DNA from: Paraspadella gotoi
Taxonomy: Eukaryota > Chaetognatha
DNA length: 64,000 nt
Reading direction: 5' to 3'
Assembly: GCA_051294375.1 (NCBI GenBank)
Contig: CM119267.1
Coordinates: 8,765,977-8,829,976, forward strand
Shown: positions 40,249 through 54,184 of the stretch, piece by piece
How positions within the stretch are numbered: the stretch's first letter is position 1
Layout of the letters: every line of letters starts with the position of its first letter
The notes under the pieces: generated by a model
Told to the model about the DNA's origin: nothing
Databases searched by the model: none
The model's input: only the letters and a program-made list of their open reading frames with translations
Position numbers and translations under genes: made by a program

Positions 40249-41034
40249 ATGAGTTGGCAGCGGATCCGGGAGCCTCTTATAAAAAATATTGTTTCCTTAA
40301 AGGGGCACTTTTGGGCATAAGTAAAGTTTATATTTTTGATAATACGAGCGACATAATAACAATTACAACGCTTAAATATTTTGCATCGGCATGATCGAAG
40401 ACCCGTAATTACCGAGCACTTGATCGTTGTTTGTTATGAATACAAATACGTTTTACAATAGTACGATACATAAACAATGTTAAATACATGTCGAACGAAA
40501 GTACAATTGATTGTTTACAAAACTGTAAGATAATCATTGTAATTGAGTATTCTAAAATAACACTAAAAAACGTTTCATCTCAGAGGCTGTAATCTTTATC
40601 TGTGCTTTTGTTAAGCTCTCTGATTCGTTGGTTTTCGCCGCTCTGCCATTGCGCTGAGCGAGATAATTTGCCGTGTCGCTGATCCGACAGCGTCTTCATC
40701 CTCTCTCAATTTTAAACACAAAGAAACAAAAGTCTTTTATAATAAATTATTATTAATTTTATTGTTATATTATTATTTTTAAAATTTTATTATTAATGAT
40801 TTTTTTTAATTTATAGTATTGAAATTATTTGAAGCAAAAAATATTCAGTAATTAGATAAGGTAATAAAGGTTAAAGATATAAAACAAAAAAAATACTAAT
40901 AAATAAATTTTTAAAATAAAAATAACAATAAAAATTTATAATATATTTATTATAAAAACTTTCGTTTGTTGCGTTTTAAAATGAGAAGAAAACAAAACAT
41001 TTTTTATAAAAGAGCTCCCGGATCGCGAACTCAT
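40249..41034. mobile_element. Candidate 786-bp inverted-repeat element (MITE-like)
   Basis: The ends at 40249-40294 and 40990-41034 are inverted copies of each other over about 46 bases, sharing ATGAGTT, GATCCGGGAG and TTATAAAAAAT. The interior is AT-rich, has no transposase, and is unrelated left to right. A target-site duplication is not evident. It could instead be two copies of a dispersed motif facing each other. Confidence 0.45.
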
Positions 41035-43595
<2,561 letters not shown>

Positions 43596-43703
43596 TTTTC
43601 GAAGTCGTTTCCTCTTTTTGAAAAGTTGGATGGCGTTGTTGGGTTTAGTAATTTTCAGCTTAATTCTAAGGTTAAAGACTCCATCATCCATGTTACAAAG
43701 TAA
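43596..43703 (+). CDS. Candidate terminal coding exon
   Basis: A CT tract and CTTCTTCAG acceptor precede 35 codons reading FSKSFPLFEKLDGVVGFSNF and QLNSKVKDSIIHVTK, then TAA. AATAAA is at 44039-44044. No upstream partner is known. A second frame here is also open, so the call is weak. Confidence 0.25.
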   Translation, partial: FSKSFPLFEKLDGVVGFSNFQLNSKVKDSIIHVTK

Positions 43704-45403
43704 TCTTGCTCTATCGTCGCTGTTCGAACTTTCAAATTTTTTTTTATATTTCGCTGTAGCAAGAATGAGAGTTACGGCCTCGCCACTTTCATTTCGTTCT
43801 CTTTTTATTCTTTTCCCGATACGGAACGGTAAATTCTTATATAAAATATGTTATATGATATTTTAATGTTAAAGCTGTGAAAAATGACAAAAACTGTTTA
43901 TCATATAATAGTTTCTACTACAGAAAGTTAAAAAAGTTTTTTGACCTTTTTTCCAATTTTGACATTGAAGACAAAGAAATTTATGAAAACATGTTTCATA
44001 ATTTTTTTTCTAACTTTTTATGAGAAATCTGAATCTTTAATAAAAATTTCCTAAAAAATTATTTTGAAAATTTCTAATACTATAAATATATTTTCTGTTT
44101 CCGAAAAAATCTTAATAAAATACTTTTTATATTCAATAAGCATACTATCTCGCATAAAATTATTATAGTTAATTGACAGTTAGCGACGCGCTTCTCTTTT
44201 CTCCGCCGATAGGCGACGAGAGGTCGCCGTCGAGATTTCTTTTGTCGAAACCTTTTTCCAGTTCAATCTCGTTCCAATATTGAGATCCTCCCCAATCCTT
44301 TTCTCTCCATTCTACGCGGCAACAATAGAATCACGCGCTTAAGCCTTAACCAACCCCGCCCCCTTCCTACCAATTCCTCGCCCAATTCCCGCTCCCCGCC
44401 TCCCACTTTATCACATCCCCCCTCTCTCTCAATCGACCTGCCTTCTACGAAGGCGTCGATGGTTTTTATCTTTGGAGTAGTTTCGGCATTCGGCCGAATC
44501 GGCGCCGCTCCGTCCAGGCCCCGCCCGCGCGCGCCAGATCGGCGCCCGCTTCGAGCGGTCGGCCGCAGCGCGCTTAGGCCGCCCCGCTTAGGACCGCCCC
44601 GCTTCGGCTTTCAGTCGGCGGCATAAAGACTCGATGGAGCGCGGGTCATAAATTCGCCGCGAGTCGCTAATCCCGCCCGCGACGCCCCCCATTCCCTGTC
44701 ACGCCTACTTCCTGTCACGCTCTCCTTCGTTGCTACGTCCCAAGTTCCTGTCACGGATTTCTCTCGCTCTGTACTAACGACTGGCTCGCCCACGTTCGGG
44801 ATCTTTTTGCCCCCAAAATATCATGAGCCTCCTTCCCTTTTCCGTTCTCCCTTTTCCTTTCACTGAGGAAAAAAAAAAATCTCTTCTCCAGTTCCCGTCT
44901 CGTGACACATCCATTTTCTATCACAACTCGTTCTTCGAGGAATCCTTCCCGCCATCACTTTTTTTTTTTTTTGTCACAACCCCCACTTTATCAGTCTCAG
45001 CGATCTATATACACCCCCCCGTACGGCCATCAAACTCCATGCAATATCTCGCGCGACGCGAGTGAACATTTTTACGAGAAGCGGAAACCGAGAAGCGGAA
45101 ACCGAGAAGCGGTGAGGAGATTGGCAAAGCGGTTGCGGAGCCGCGCGTTGGCTCTGCGGGCGCCGGCGTTCGCCGTCGTTCGCGCCAAGTTAGCCGGAAG
45201 AAGCTCTAGCGTCGTGAATTTATTTCCGGTTTTTTGAGAATTTTTCTTCTTTTTTTTTTTTATTTATTTCTTTCGTTTTTATTATTCTTACCTTTTTTTT
45301 TTATCGCTTTTTCCTCCGCTGGAGGTAGAAAAATAAAAACCGACGCCGACCGAGTTTTTTACGATCCACAACTGCTCGAATTTTGGTTTCGAGATTTTTT
45401 TAG
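43704..45403. other. No confident gene; AT-rich then CpG-rich
   Basis: 43860-44170 is AT-rich. 44470-44640 is CpG-dense and includes CCCCGCTTAGG-type repeats. 45084-45115 repeats CGAGAAGCGGAAAC. A plus-strand frame at about 45060-45237 is basic and open but has no clear start. Confidence 0.5.
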
Positions 45404-45558
45404 TACAAGAGTTGAAACACGAATGTAGAATTGTAGATATAGTTAGTGGGAATGTTGGGAGGCCCGTGGATCTACCCGAGGATGACATTATTTTTCACAC
45501 GCCTTCGGCTTCGTGTAAAATTGATTCTTTTAATTTGAAGAAAGTAGAATCTTTGTAA
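45404..45558 (+). CDS. Candidate terminal coding exon with downstream poly(A) signal
   Basis: Poly-T and TTTTAG form an acceptor at 45402-45403. The following frame reads QELKHECRIVDIVSGNVGRP, VDLPEDDIIFHTPSASCKID and SFNLKKVESL to TAA at 45556-45558. Composition is strongly protein-like. An AT-rich stretch with AATAAA at 45682-45687 follows, as expected of a 3' UTR. The frame stays open upstream to 45328, so an earlier acceptor is possible. The family is not recognised and no upstream exon was found. Confidence 0.38.
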
Positions 45559-45681
45559 CTTTATTAACTTTGCAGTAAAATAATATCATGATTCCTAATT
45601 TATGTTTCTTGTATTTCATATATTTTCTGCAATTATTTGTGTTTATTTGATTTTAATTTCATTGGGCGTTTGATAATATTA

Positions 45682-45687
45682 AATAAA
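45682..45687 (+). promoter_or_regulatory. AATAAA polyadenylation signal candidate
   Basis: Exact hexamer 124 bases after the stop of the candidate exon at 45404-45558. Confidence 0.35.
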
Positions 45688-46313
45688 AAAATACTTTAAA
45701 TAACTTTTTTTTAAATTGCTTTATGATATAATTTCGCGTTTTTTAAAAATTTCGAGTTATTTACGAAACATAACTGAAAGTATGAAAAGTATGAATGTTG
45801 TCCGCAACTTAATTTTCAAGGAAAGCTCGCTTTGTCTGCGACTGAAAAGCTATGAACGAAAACAACAACACTAACTCACCTGCGACGATTAACTCGTTAA
45901 TTTCCTCCCTTTCTCCCCCCCCCTTTTCCTTTCCACGCTTTTTCAACTCTCGACTCTGCCGCCTCTATTCAGGTAAGTCAAAGTTTCAAAAGAAAAAAAA
46001 GAAAATGATTAAAAAAGAGGAAAAAAAATTCTCTCGTTTCTCGCCAAGGCTTCTCTTGCCTTTTCGGTATTCTCCCCCCCCTCTCCCGCCCTTTCGAACG
46101 CGCAAACGCACCCACGCCCCCATCACAGCCCCGCCCTAGCGGCACGCTCCCTCATTCCGCGCGCCGCCCCCCCTCCACATTCCGCGCCATTTCACGATTC
46201 TTCATTTCGCTCACGTCCCTAAACATTTTTCTTTTCTCTCTAAACTCTTTTAATGGGCGTAGCGTTCTCTCATGCCTGCTACCCTCATCTTCTCCACCTC
46301 TCTCTCTCTCTCT

Positions 46314-46366
<53 letters not shown>

Positions 46367-47603
46367 TCCATCCGTCGTCTCTCGCATCTCCTTCAAAGGC
46401 TAATGTACTTTTCTCGAGTTAATGTCTCCGCAATCTGTTAAGGTTTCGCACTCCATATTGTTTTCTTGAGTTGATTTGCATTTTTTTTCTTCTTTTTCCT
46501 CCGGCGCCGAGGGAGAGTAGAGAGCTAGATGCCGGTCGGTGCCGGAAACGCGTCCAGGCGACGCCGGTTTTTCCCCGGTAACGCGATTCCAACGCCGGTT
46601 TCTCGCCATCCGGCGTCGTTAAGATCCGAGAGAAGAATCCGGTTACGCGCCGACGTGATTTGCGGCGTGGAAACTTCAAGCGGATTCCACGCGAGCGGCG
46701 CCATCTTCTTAACGGCTCGCGATGTTGTGGGTGTTGTGGAAACTCTTTTAATTACCCACAGCCACATGTTGTGGCTATCGTCTTCGGAGGCTAAAACTGG
46801 CTACTCTGTACGTCTCGCTTTGAAGCTCGACTTCCCTCGTTCCCTATCAAGCGCCCGTCCATTCTTCGATTTGAATGCCTCGTTCTCTTGGCTCATTTAC
46901 GAATCTGCTCGAGATTCCGAAATCGCGTCCAAAAGGGAAGAAAAGAAAAAAAAAGAAAAGAAAAGGGGAAAGAAAAAGGAAATAGGAAGATCTTGATGAT
47001 ATGTGTGAAGTGAAATATAGAGATGCAATATATGTATTATGTAGCACATAGTAGTTTTTATTTTGTCAAGAAATTATTCTTCGTTGGTTTACATAAAATT
47101 AGCTTAACATTTAACTTGTTTTTCCATCTCTAAACTTTTCTTTCTCTCTCTCTTTTTCTTGCCTAACTCTCCAAAAAAAATAAAAGGTCGTTTGCATAAA
47201 CCGTTTCCCTTTTTTTTTCGTTCCTTTCAATTTCGTCGGCTGCTCTTTTGTTTCTCGATTCCTCGCCGGCCACAAATGAAACCACCGACGCCCTCTATTC
47301 ACTCGGCGAATGAGTTTTTCGGGGCTGACGTCATTTTCGATTCGATTTTGATGAAGTCTCTCCTTTTTGGGTGAGAAGGGGATTGATCGAATGGGGGGGG
47401 AAGTTGGAGCGCTCCATTTAGGCGCGTTGGAAAAAAAAAAGCGGGCGGAATTTATTTGACTCGAGGCGGCGGCAGCGCCGGCGGATTTGACGGCGGTCTC
47501 GCCGATAGCGGCCAAAGCGCCGGCGTTCTCATCGTCATTGGCGGCGTCATCATCATGACCGAAATCATCGTGTCCGGAAGAAAATCGAGGAGAAGGTCCT
47601 CAA

Positions 47604-47682
<79 letters not shown>

Positions 47683-48111
47683 TAAAGATTAATATTATGT
47701 AATATATTGTTAATTCTGCTTATTCCTTGTTGCGTTATTATCTTTAACTTCTGATTGCCTTTTTATTTAAAAATAATTTTATCATTATCTGTTTCATCTC
47801 ACGAAAAAAAATCGCTTTTTATCAGAATGAGAATCTCTTTTACTTTAGCTTTTTTTTTCCCGGATGATTTATCGGAATCGAAACAGGTGCTTTTTTTCTC
47901 ATTTTAAAAATAATATTTATTTACCTTCAACTCTCGCCCGCTATCTTTACGGCGAAGGCTGTAGCGACGAGACATCAACAATCCTCGAAGATAACTCTCT
48001 TACCATTTTCGTTTTCGCTGAAAGACAAACGAGACTAAAATTTCGCGAAGACGATTTAATAAAAAAAACAACAGAAAAAAAAAACTTCAAAAACAACAAA
48101 AACCCGAAACA
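45688..48111. other. No confident gene; upstream region of the coiled-coil gene
   Basis: (CT)n tracts lie at about 46290-46370 and 47607-47680. GC-rich open frames on both strands at 46529-46980 and 47111-47560 overlap each other and could mark promoter-type CpG-rich DNA. No TATA box was seen before the start codon at 48112. Confidence 0.5.
47607..47680. repeat. (CT)n microsatellite
   Basis: Perfect CT run about 430 bases before the start codon of the coiled-coil gene. Confidence 0.97.
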
Positions 48112-48677
48112 ATGGACTTCGTTTTGACGTTGCTGTTGACTTTGTTGGTTCTGGCGCCGAAATTGGACGCTTACGGAGATTACGACGACTCTGACGACGA
48201 AGTTGGCGCCGACGGCACGCCCACCGACGAAGAGGAAATAGATTCCCAGAAAATCCTCGACGCGGCCACGGAGGCGGTTCTGGAAAAGGCCGAAACGATG
48301 GGCGACTTCGAAGCGGTGAAGAGGGAGGTCGATATGGTCGTCAATGTGGCAGCCCCGACGGGATCCGTTAAACAAAGAGCGAGGGAGGCTGAGAACGGCG
48401 CTGAAGCGGCTGTGGACGCGGAGGCGGCGGCGAAAGCAGACGAGAAGACGGCGACGCCGATAGCCGGTACTTGCAGCGCGGACAAATCGAAAAAGTGTTC
48501 CATTGACGGGGAGTCGGAGGAAGCAGAAGCCGAGAAGCGTCCAGCAGACGATCCCCACGATCGAGCAGTCGACGCCGACAGTATCCTTAAAGACAAATAT
48601 TCGGGAGACATTGACATGGGAAAGCTGATGAGCGCGATTAGAAAGGCCGAAGAGGAGCAGAAAAAGAAAAACAATAA
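48112..48677 (+). CDS. Exon 1 of the coiled-coil membrane protein gene
   Basis: Contains the start codon and signal peptide, followed by an Asp/Glu-rich stretch (YGDYDDSDDEVGADGTPTDE) and an Ala/Glu-rich helix. It ends KKKNN plus two bases at AA|GTAATG. Without splicing it would stop at 48679-48681. Two long minus-strand frames here are shadows. Confidence 0.87.
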
Positions 48678-50624
48678 GTAATGCAGAATTAAAGATTTAT
48701 GTTGTTTAAAAGTTTTGTCAAATTCATTATTAAATGTTTTTTGCTCGTCGTTCAATAGAACCCATTCGTGTTTTCAAACGGCTCTTTTTTTTTCGCGGCC
48801 CTTATTTTCCCCTCAGCGTAGTTGAAACCGTTGGCAACCACGAGGATTCGGAAAAAGTTTGGAGTAACCATGGCGACGAATACGTCGTTCGGAAATCGAA
48901 TCCGTCGAAACCGAAGTTAGTTTTTAATCTTGATTTGAAATGAGTACAATTAGTTTCACAGAATTTGGACTTTAAAAAAAATCAATAGCAAAAGCGACGT
49001 TGAAAAAGCGTTGGATCTCCTAGGATCTAAGGAAGAGAAGGCAACTGAACCAGAGCCCGCGAACCGGATAGTTGATTCGAAGGCCGACGAAGCGAATGTT
49101 TACGACGCGTTAAACGAAACGCAACAAACGAATGAACAACGATTCTCCCAAGAAATTTCGAAGCTATCGAGGACCCTCGAAACCTTAAAACGACTTCGCC
49201 TCGACGCGAGACGCTCGGCTTTTGATCTCAGCCGCTCGAGGAGAGTCTCCAAGACCCTGAAGACCGAATTGGCGAAAAGACGGGCGGCGGTTCGAGACGC
49301 CGACTACGAGAAGAAAAAGGCGGAAAGAAAAGCGAGGAGGGCGCGCGAGGAGAGGGAACAGGCGGAGACGAAGATGAAGGCGCACGTCAAGTTCCTCGAG
49401 GCGCAGATCGCGGGTTGCTTGAGGGCTCAGGACGCGACGAGGGCGTTGAGAGCCGAGGAGGAAAAGAAGCTGAAAAAGACGGAAGATGAGAACAAGAAGA
49501 TTCGGGATTTGTTGAAGGCTTTTCAAACGGAGGTGGAGAAGAATGAGAGCGAGGGACAGAGAAAGCGGGACGAGATGGCGCGACAGCACAGGTAAAGGGG
49601 GTATAGTTTATTTCTTTTTATAATGCTTTTAATCTAAAAAAAACAACTGACAGCTGCTTGTTTTTAAGATAAAAAAAAACAATAAAAATTAAAATAAAAC
49701 CAAATTTTTGGAACTATTCTCTAATCCCAAAAGCGATTAGAACGAATACAATCTGATGTAAATGATAAAAATCATCCCAAATCGACCCAAATGCTCCGTT
49801 CCCAGGCGAGAGATCGAGTCGCTGATGTTAAAAATTATCGAGGGTCAATCGAAGCTGGAAAAAGCGGAGAATCAGATTAAGAACTCCAAGGCTTTGAAGG
49901 AGGCGCTTCGGGCGGAGAGGCTGAGAGTTCAAGACTTGGAGAGCGAGAGGCGGAAACTCCACGAGCGATTGAAGCGTCTGGAGACGGCCTTCGTCGACGA
50001 CAGCATCAACAACGATAAGGGCGCCTCTCCCTCGGACGCGCGCCACGTGGATGTCTTGACCGAAAGCAACGAAGAGTTGGAGATGCGCAACGAGGATCTT
50101 GAGGAGCTTAACGTACACATGAAGCGGAGCATCTATCAGCTGAAGAGAGATTTGGAGTTGCTGACTAACCGATCGTCCGGGATGGAAACGGAACTGAAGG
50201 AGCTCCTTCGCCAACGGACGCACCTGCTCGAGGCCATCGTCGCCACCTTCATCGTCTTCACTGGAATCATGATGGTGACGTTCTGCTGCTGCCGCGGCGG
50301 CGGCAGGAAGCAGCTAGAGGCGCGGGGCGACACGCGGAACGAGACGCGGATCGAGACGCAGAGCGAGCGATGCGGTAAATTTGAAAAAAAAGGCTTTTTT
50401 GAAGGAAATCCTTCAATATCTGGAATGGGATGGAATTTTTTTTTGGTTTTTTATCTCATGATTTTTTCGCTCCGCGATGGACTTTCCCAACCAACCAACT
50501 TTATCCGACCGTTTTGTTAATCTTTTGTCGTCTTTGCTCTTCAGATCCGGACGTGAAGTACTCGGATATGCAAATGAAGGAGACGGTCACCAAAAAGACC
50601 AAGAGTAAACAGAGAAAGGTCTGA
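48112..50624 (+). CDS. Five-exon gene: secretory-pathway, coiled-coil, single-pass membrane protein (638 aa)
   Basis: Exons 48112-48677, 48817-48915, 48989-49591, 49806-50374 and 50545-50624 join in frame (1,917 bases including TGA) with GT/AG introns. The start is the first ATG after stops and begins a signal peptide, MDFVLTLLLTLLVLAPKLDA (1-20). Residues 21-190 are acidic and Ala-rich with two Cys near 123 and 131. Residues about 240-560 are charged heptad-like helix (ETLKRLRLDARR, AERKARRAREERE, LEELNVHMKRSIYQLKRDLE) typical of coiled coil. Residues about 566-585 (AIVATFIVFTGIMMVTFCCC) form one transmembrane helix, followed by a Gly/Arg and Lys-rich tail of about 50 residues. A type I topology follows: coiled coil outside the cell or in the ER lumen, short tail in the cytosol. 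I do not recognise a family; a tether or scaffold role is only a guess. Confidence 0.87.
48817..48915 (+). CDS. Exon 2 of the coiled-coil membrane protein gene
   Basis: Acceptor TTCCCCTCAG, donor AA|GTTAGT, 99 bases, one base in and two out. It encodes VVETVGNHEDSEKVWSNHGD and EYVVRKSNPSKP. Confidence 0.8.
48989..49591 (+). CDS. Exon 3 of the coiled-coil membrane protein gene
   Basis: Acceptor AAATCAATAG, donor ACAG|GTAAAG. It encodes KSDVEKALDLLGSKEEK and then a long Arg/Lys/Glu-rich helix with heptad character. Confidence 0.87.
49806..50374 (+). CDS. Exon 4 of the coiled-coil membrane protein gene
   Basis: Acceptor CGTTCCCAG, donor TGCG|GTAAAT. It holds the rest of the coiled coil, a short break (DSINNDKGASPSDARHVD), a second helix and the transmembrane segment with CCC on its inner side. 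Confidence 0.87.
50545..50624 (+). CDS. Exon 5 of the coiled-coil membrane protein gene (C-terminus)
   Basis: Acceptor TTGCTCTTCAG; encodes DPDVKYSDMQMKETVTKKTK and SKQRKV to TGA. It forms the Lys-rich cytosolic tail. Confidence 0.82.
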
Positions 50625-50662
50625 AGGTCGCGGTTTCGCAATCCTCTTGACTAAGTTGACCG

Positions 50663-51279
50663 NNNNNNNNNNNNNNNNNNNNNNNNNNNNNNNNNNNNNN
50701 NNNNNNNNNNNNNNNNNNNNNNNNNNNNNNNNNNNNNNNNNNNNNNNNNNNNNNNNNNNNNNNNNNNNNNNNNNNNNNNNNNNNNNNNNNNNNNNNNNNN
50801 NNNNNNNNNNNNNNNNNNNNNNNNNNNNNNNNNNNNNNNNNNNNNNNNNNNNNNNNNNNNNNNNNNNNNNNNNNNNNNNNNNNNNNNNNNNNNNNNNNNN
50901 NNNNNNNNNNNNNNNNNNNNNNNNNNNNNNNNNNNNNNNNNNNNNNNNNNNNNNNNNNNNNNNNNNNNNNNNNNNNNNNNNNNNNNNNNNNNNNNNNNNN
51001 NNNNNNNNNNNNNNNNNNNNNNNNNNNNNNNNNNNNNNNNNNNNNNNNNNNNNNNNNNNNNNNNNNNNNNNNNNNNNNNNNNNNNNNNNNNNNNNNNNNN
51101 NNNNNNNNNNNNNNNNNNNNNNNNNNNNNNNNNNNNNNNNNNNNNNNNNNNNNNNNNNNNNNNNNNNNNNNNNNNNNNNNNNNNNNNNNNNNNNNNNNNN
51201 NNNNNNNNNNNNNNNNNNNNNNNNNNNNNNNNNNNNNNNNNNNNNNNNNNNNNNNNNNNNNNNNNNNNNNNNNNNNNNN
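50663..51279. other. Assembly gap, 617 N
   Basis: Run of N starting 38 bases after the stop codon, so the 3' UTR and poly(A) signal are not visible. The right edge lies in a tandem repeat with CATTCCTTCCTCTTCTTTTC twice. Confidence 0.99.
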
Positions 51280-51775
51280 TTCCTCCCACATTCCTTCCTC
51301 TTCTTTTCTTTCCTCCAACATTCCTTCCTCTTCTTTTCTTTCCTCCGCTTTCCACGCCTCGTTCCTCCACCGTTTTATGATTCGTTGCATCGTTCGTCTA
51401 ACAACCCGAGAAATGGCTGCCCACTTGAACGCAGTTCGGTTTTTACGACGCCACTCCGCTTTCTTTATTTCTTCCTCTTTTTTTTTTATTTCTTTCGTCC
51501 TTACTAATATTTTTTCTTTTCTGTCTCTAGATTTTATTTTTTATTCATTTTTTTTTACTTGACTCGGTTCCTCCCATCTGAAAAACAAAATTTTCCCAGG
51601 TGAATATTTTGAATGTAATCCGCACCATCGAAAAAAGGCGGAAGCGATAAAAAAAACGACGACGACGACGACGACGACGACGACGTCACTGACGACCGAC
51701 AGGAAACGATGAAAAGCTAAGGCGTTCGATGGACTCGATCGAGAATGCAGTCTGTGTCATGCTTTGAGAAGATGA

Positions 51776-51778
<3 letters not shown>

Positions 51779-51861
<83 letters not shown>
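51779..51861. repeat. (GA)n microsatellite
   Basis: Perfect GA run of about 83 bases. Confidence 0.98.
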
Positions 51862-51865
<4 letters not shown>

Positions 51866-52057
51866 AAGCAAAAGCGAGCAAGCGAGGGTCGCCGATTTTC
51901 CATTTAAGGGGAAGATAAGCGAAGCATCAAGATCCGATAAAAAACGCCATCGGGGTCGAGGAAAAGGTGAGATCCGCCAAATAGAGATGACGTCGACCGG
52001 GAAAGTGTCAACTCGATCGAGGTTGACATCGACCGGGAATTTTTTTTTTCTTGAGGA

Positions 52058-52128
52058 CATTTCGATTGACTTTGGCGAAATAAATAATTTCTAAGAAATA
52101 ACTTATTTCGCTAAAGTCAATCGAAATG
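52058..52128. repeat. 26-bp inverted repeat (hairpin)
   Basis: CATTTCGATTGACTTTGGCG... (52058-52083) pairs with 52103-52128 at 25 of 26 positions, with a 19-base AT-rich loop. It may be a small foldback element or a bidirectional hairpin. Confidence 0.85.
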
Positions 52129-52240
52129 GCCTAAATAACGATTGTTTTTTTTATTTAGACATTAAAATACATTTATATAATTCTAAAAAAAATACACACA
52201 ACCCACAAACGAACAGAGTCTACCGTAAATGCTATGACAG

Positions 52241-52897
52241 NNNNNNNNNNNNNNNNNNNNNNNNNNNNNNNNNNNNNNNNNNNNNNNNNNNNNNNNNNNN
52301 NNNNNNNNNNNNNNNNNNNNNNNNNNNNNNNNNNNNNNNNNNNNNNNNNNNNNNNNNNNNNNNNNNNNNNNNNNNNNNNNNNNNNNNNNNNNNNNNNNNN
52401 NNNNNNNNNNNNNNNNNNNNNNNNNNNNNNNNNNNNNNNNNNNNNNNNNNNNNNNNNNNNNNNNNNNNNNNNNNNNNNNNNNNNNNNNNNNNNNNNNNNN
52501 NNNNNNNNNNNNNNNNNNNNNNNNNNNNNNNNNNNNNNNNNNNNNNNNNNNNNNNNNNNNNNNNNNNNNNNNNNNNNNNNNNNNNNNNNNNNNNNNNNNN
52601 NNNNNNNNNNNNNNNNNNNNNNNNNNNNNNNNNNNNNNNNNNNNNNNNNNNNNNNNNNNNNNNNNNNNNNNNNNNNNNNNNNNNNNNNNNNNNNNNNNNN
52701 NNNNNNNNNNNNNNNNNNNNNNNNNNNNNNNNNNNNNNNNNNNNNNNNNNNNNNNNNNNNNNNNNNNNNNNNNNNNNNNNNNNNNNNNNNNNNNNNNNNN
52801 NNNNNNNNNNNNNNNNNNNNNNNNNNNNNNNNNNNNNNNNNNNNNNNNNNNNNNNNNNNNNNNNNNNNNNNNNNNNNNNNNNNNNNNNNNNNNNNNN
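52241..52897. other. Assembly gap, 657 N
   Basis: Run of N. Confidence 0.99.
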
Positions 52898-53214
52898 TAA
52901 AAAGAATATATACGACCTTGTTCTTGCTTCTTTTGACTTCATGTCTTTCCTTCCCTCGCAAAACACAATTTCTTCAAAATCTCTTTTTCTCTTAATCTCC
53001 TTTAGCTTTCGCTTTACTTGCTCTCTTCACCTTTTGCTTCCCTTTCCCTTCCCCTCCTTTTCCTTTGCCCTACCCGACCCAAATTAATGGCGTCGTCGAA
53101 AATAACATAAATTCCATAGTGCATTACCCCGCTCGGCCTCCGCGCGCCAGGCTCGCCCCTTTCTTGCCCTTTCGCAAATTCATCCTTGGATTAGTCTCTA
53201 CGCTCTCTCTCTCG

Positions 53215-53262
<48 letters not shown>

Positions 53263-54147
53263 CTTCGTCCTTATTCTTCTCATCGTCTCTCTCTCTCGCG
53301 TCTCTCTTCTCTCTCACCTTCTCCGGCACCGCTGCGACACAATCTCCGTATCCGTGTCGAGTTCGTCTCCGCCATCGAGACTTCCCGTACTTTTTCTGCC
53401 TCCCCGAACGTGGAAATATCACATTTTCGCCTCACTTTTTTTTTCGGTCCGATCAGAAAGATGTAGTATTCGCGACCCGTCCTCCTTTGAATTGTACATA
53501 CATCTCTGCTCCGCTCTCTGCTCTCTCTCCATCATCGCTCTCTCTCGTCTCTCTCTCTGCTCTCTCTCTCTCCTCCTGTCTCTCTCTCTCTCTGTCTCTC
53601 TCTCTCTCTCCCTGCTCTCTCTCTCTTCTGAATTTATCTCGGGTCGCCCTCTTCGCGAGTTCAACTCACCGATATCTTCGTTGTTCTGCCTTCAATAATT
53701 TTTTTTTCTGCAACCCCGTCGTCCATTCTCACTATACGCCATCTCCCCGTATTTCAAACTCCGCTGAACCTCTCTTACGCCTCAACAAACTATTTGATCT
53801 TCCTTTCCTCCTCCCATCCTCCTCCGTCCCTCCTCCCCCTTTTTCCCCCTCCCTCACGCGCTCCTGCTCATCCTTGTTCACGATTTTGACCCCTTTATAT
53901 AAGTTTTCCCAGATTCTTTCCTTTCCTCCATTTTTTTTTTCCTTCCCCGTTGCCGGTTTTTTTCCTCCTTTTTTTTTTCTTTACTTTTTTCCTAGCCTTT
54001 TTTCTCCTCTTGTTCCTTATCCTCCTCTCCGAATTTGATCCTTCTGCCTTTGACCGCTGGAACGGAGAGCGCCCCCCAACACATTTAGCGTTGCCCTCCT
54101 CTCTCTCTCTCTCTCCTCTCTCTTTCTCGTCTCTCTCTCTCTCTCTC

Positions 54148-54184
<37 letters not shown>

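Larger units (their letters stand above)
51280..52240. other. No gene seen; tandem repeat, GAC array, (GA)n tract and hairpin
   Basis: Two ~30-bp tandem units border the gap, then a (GAC)n array at 51656-51685, a (GA)n tract at 51779-51861 and an inverted repeat at 52058-52128. No coding exon is recognised. Confidence 0.7.

Noticed and set aside
46529-46996. 155-codon plus-strand frame in GC-rich DNA
   Set aside because: It is overlapped by two equally open minus-strand frames and ends in a Lys/Glu run from an AAAG repeat; no splice or start evidence.
47947-48755. Two long minus-strand open frames (about 190 and 200 codons) opposite exon 1 of the coiled-coil gene
   Set aside because: They are antisense shadows of a GC-rich, acidic coding exon. 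The plus strand has a signal peptide, matching phases and five linked exons.
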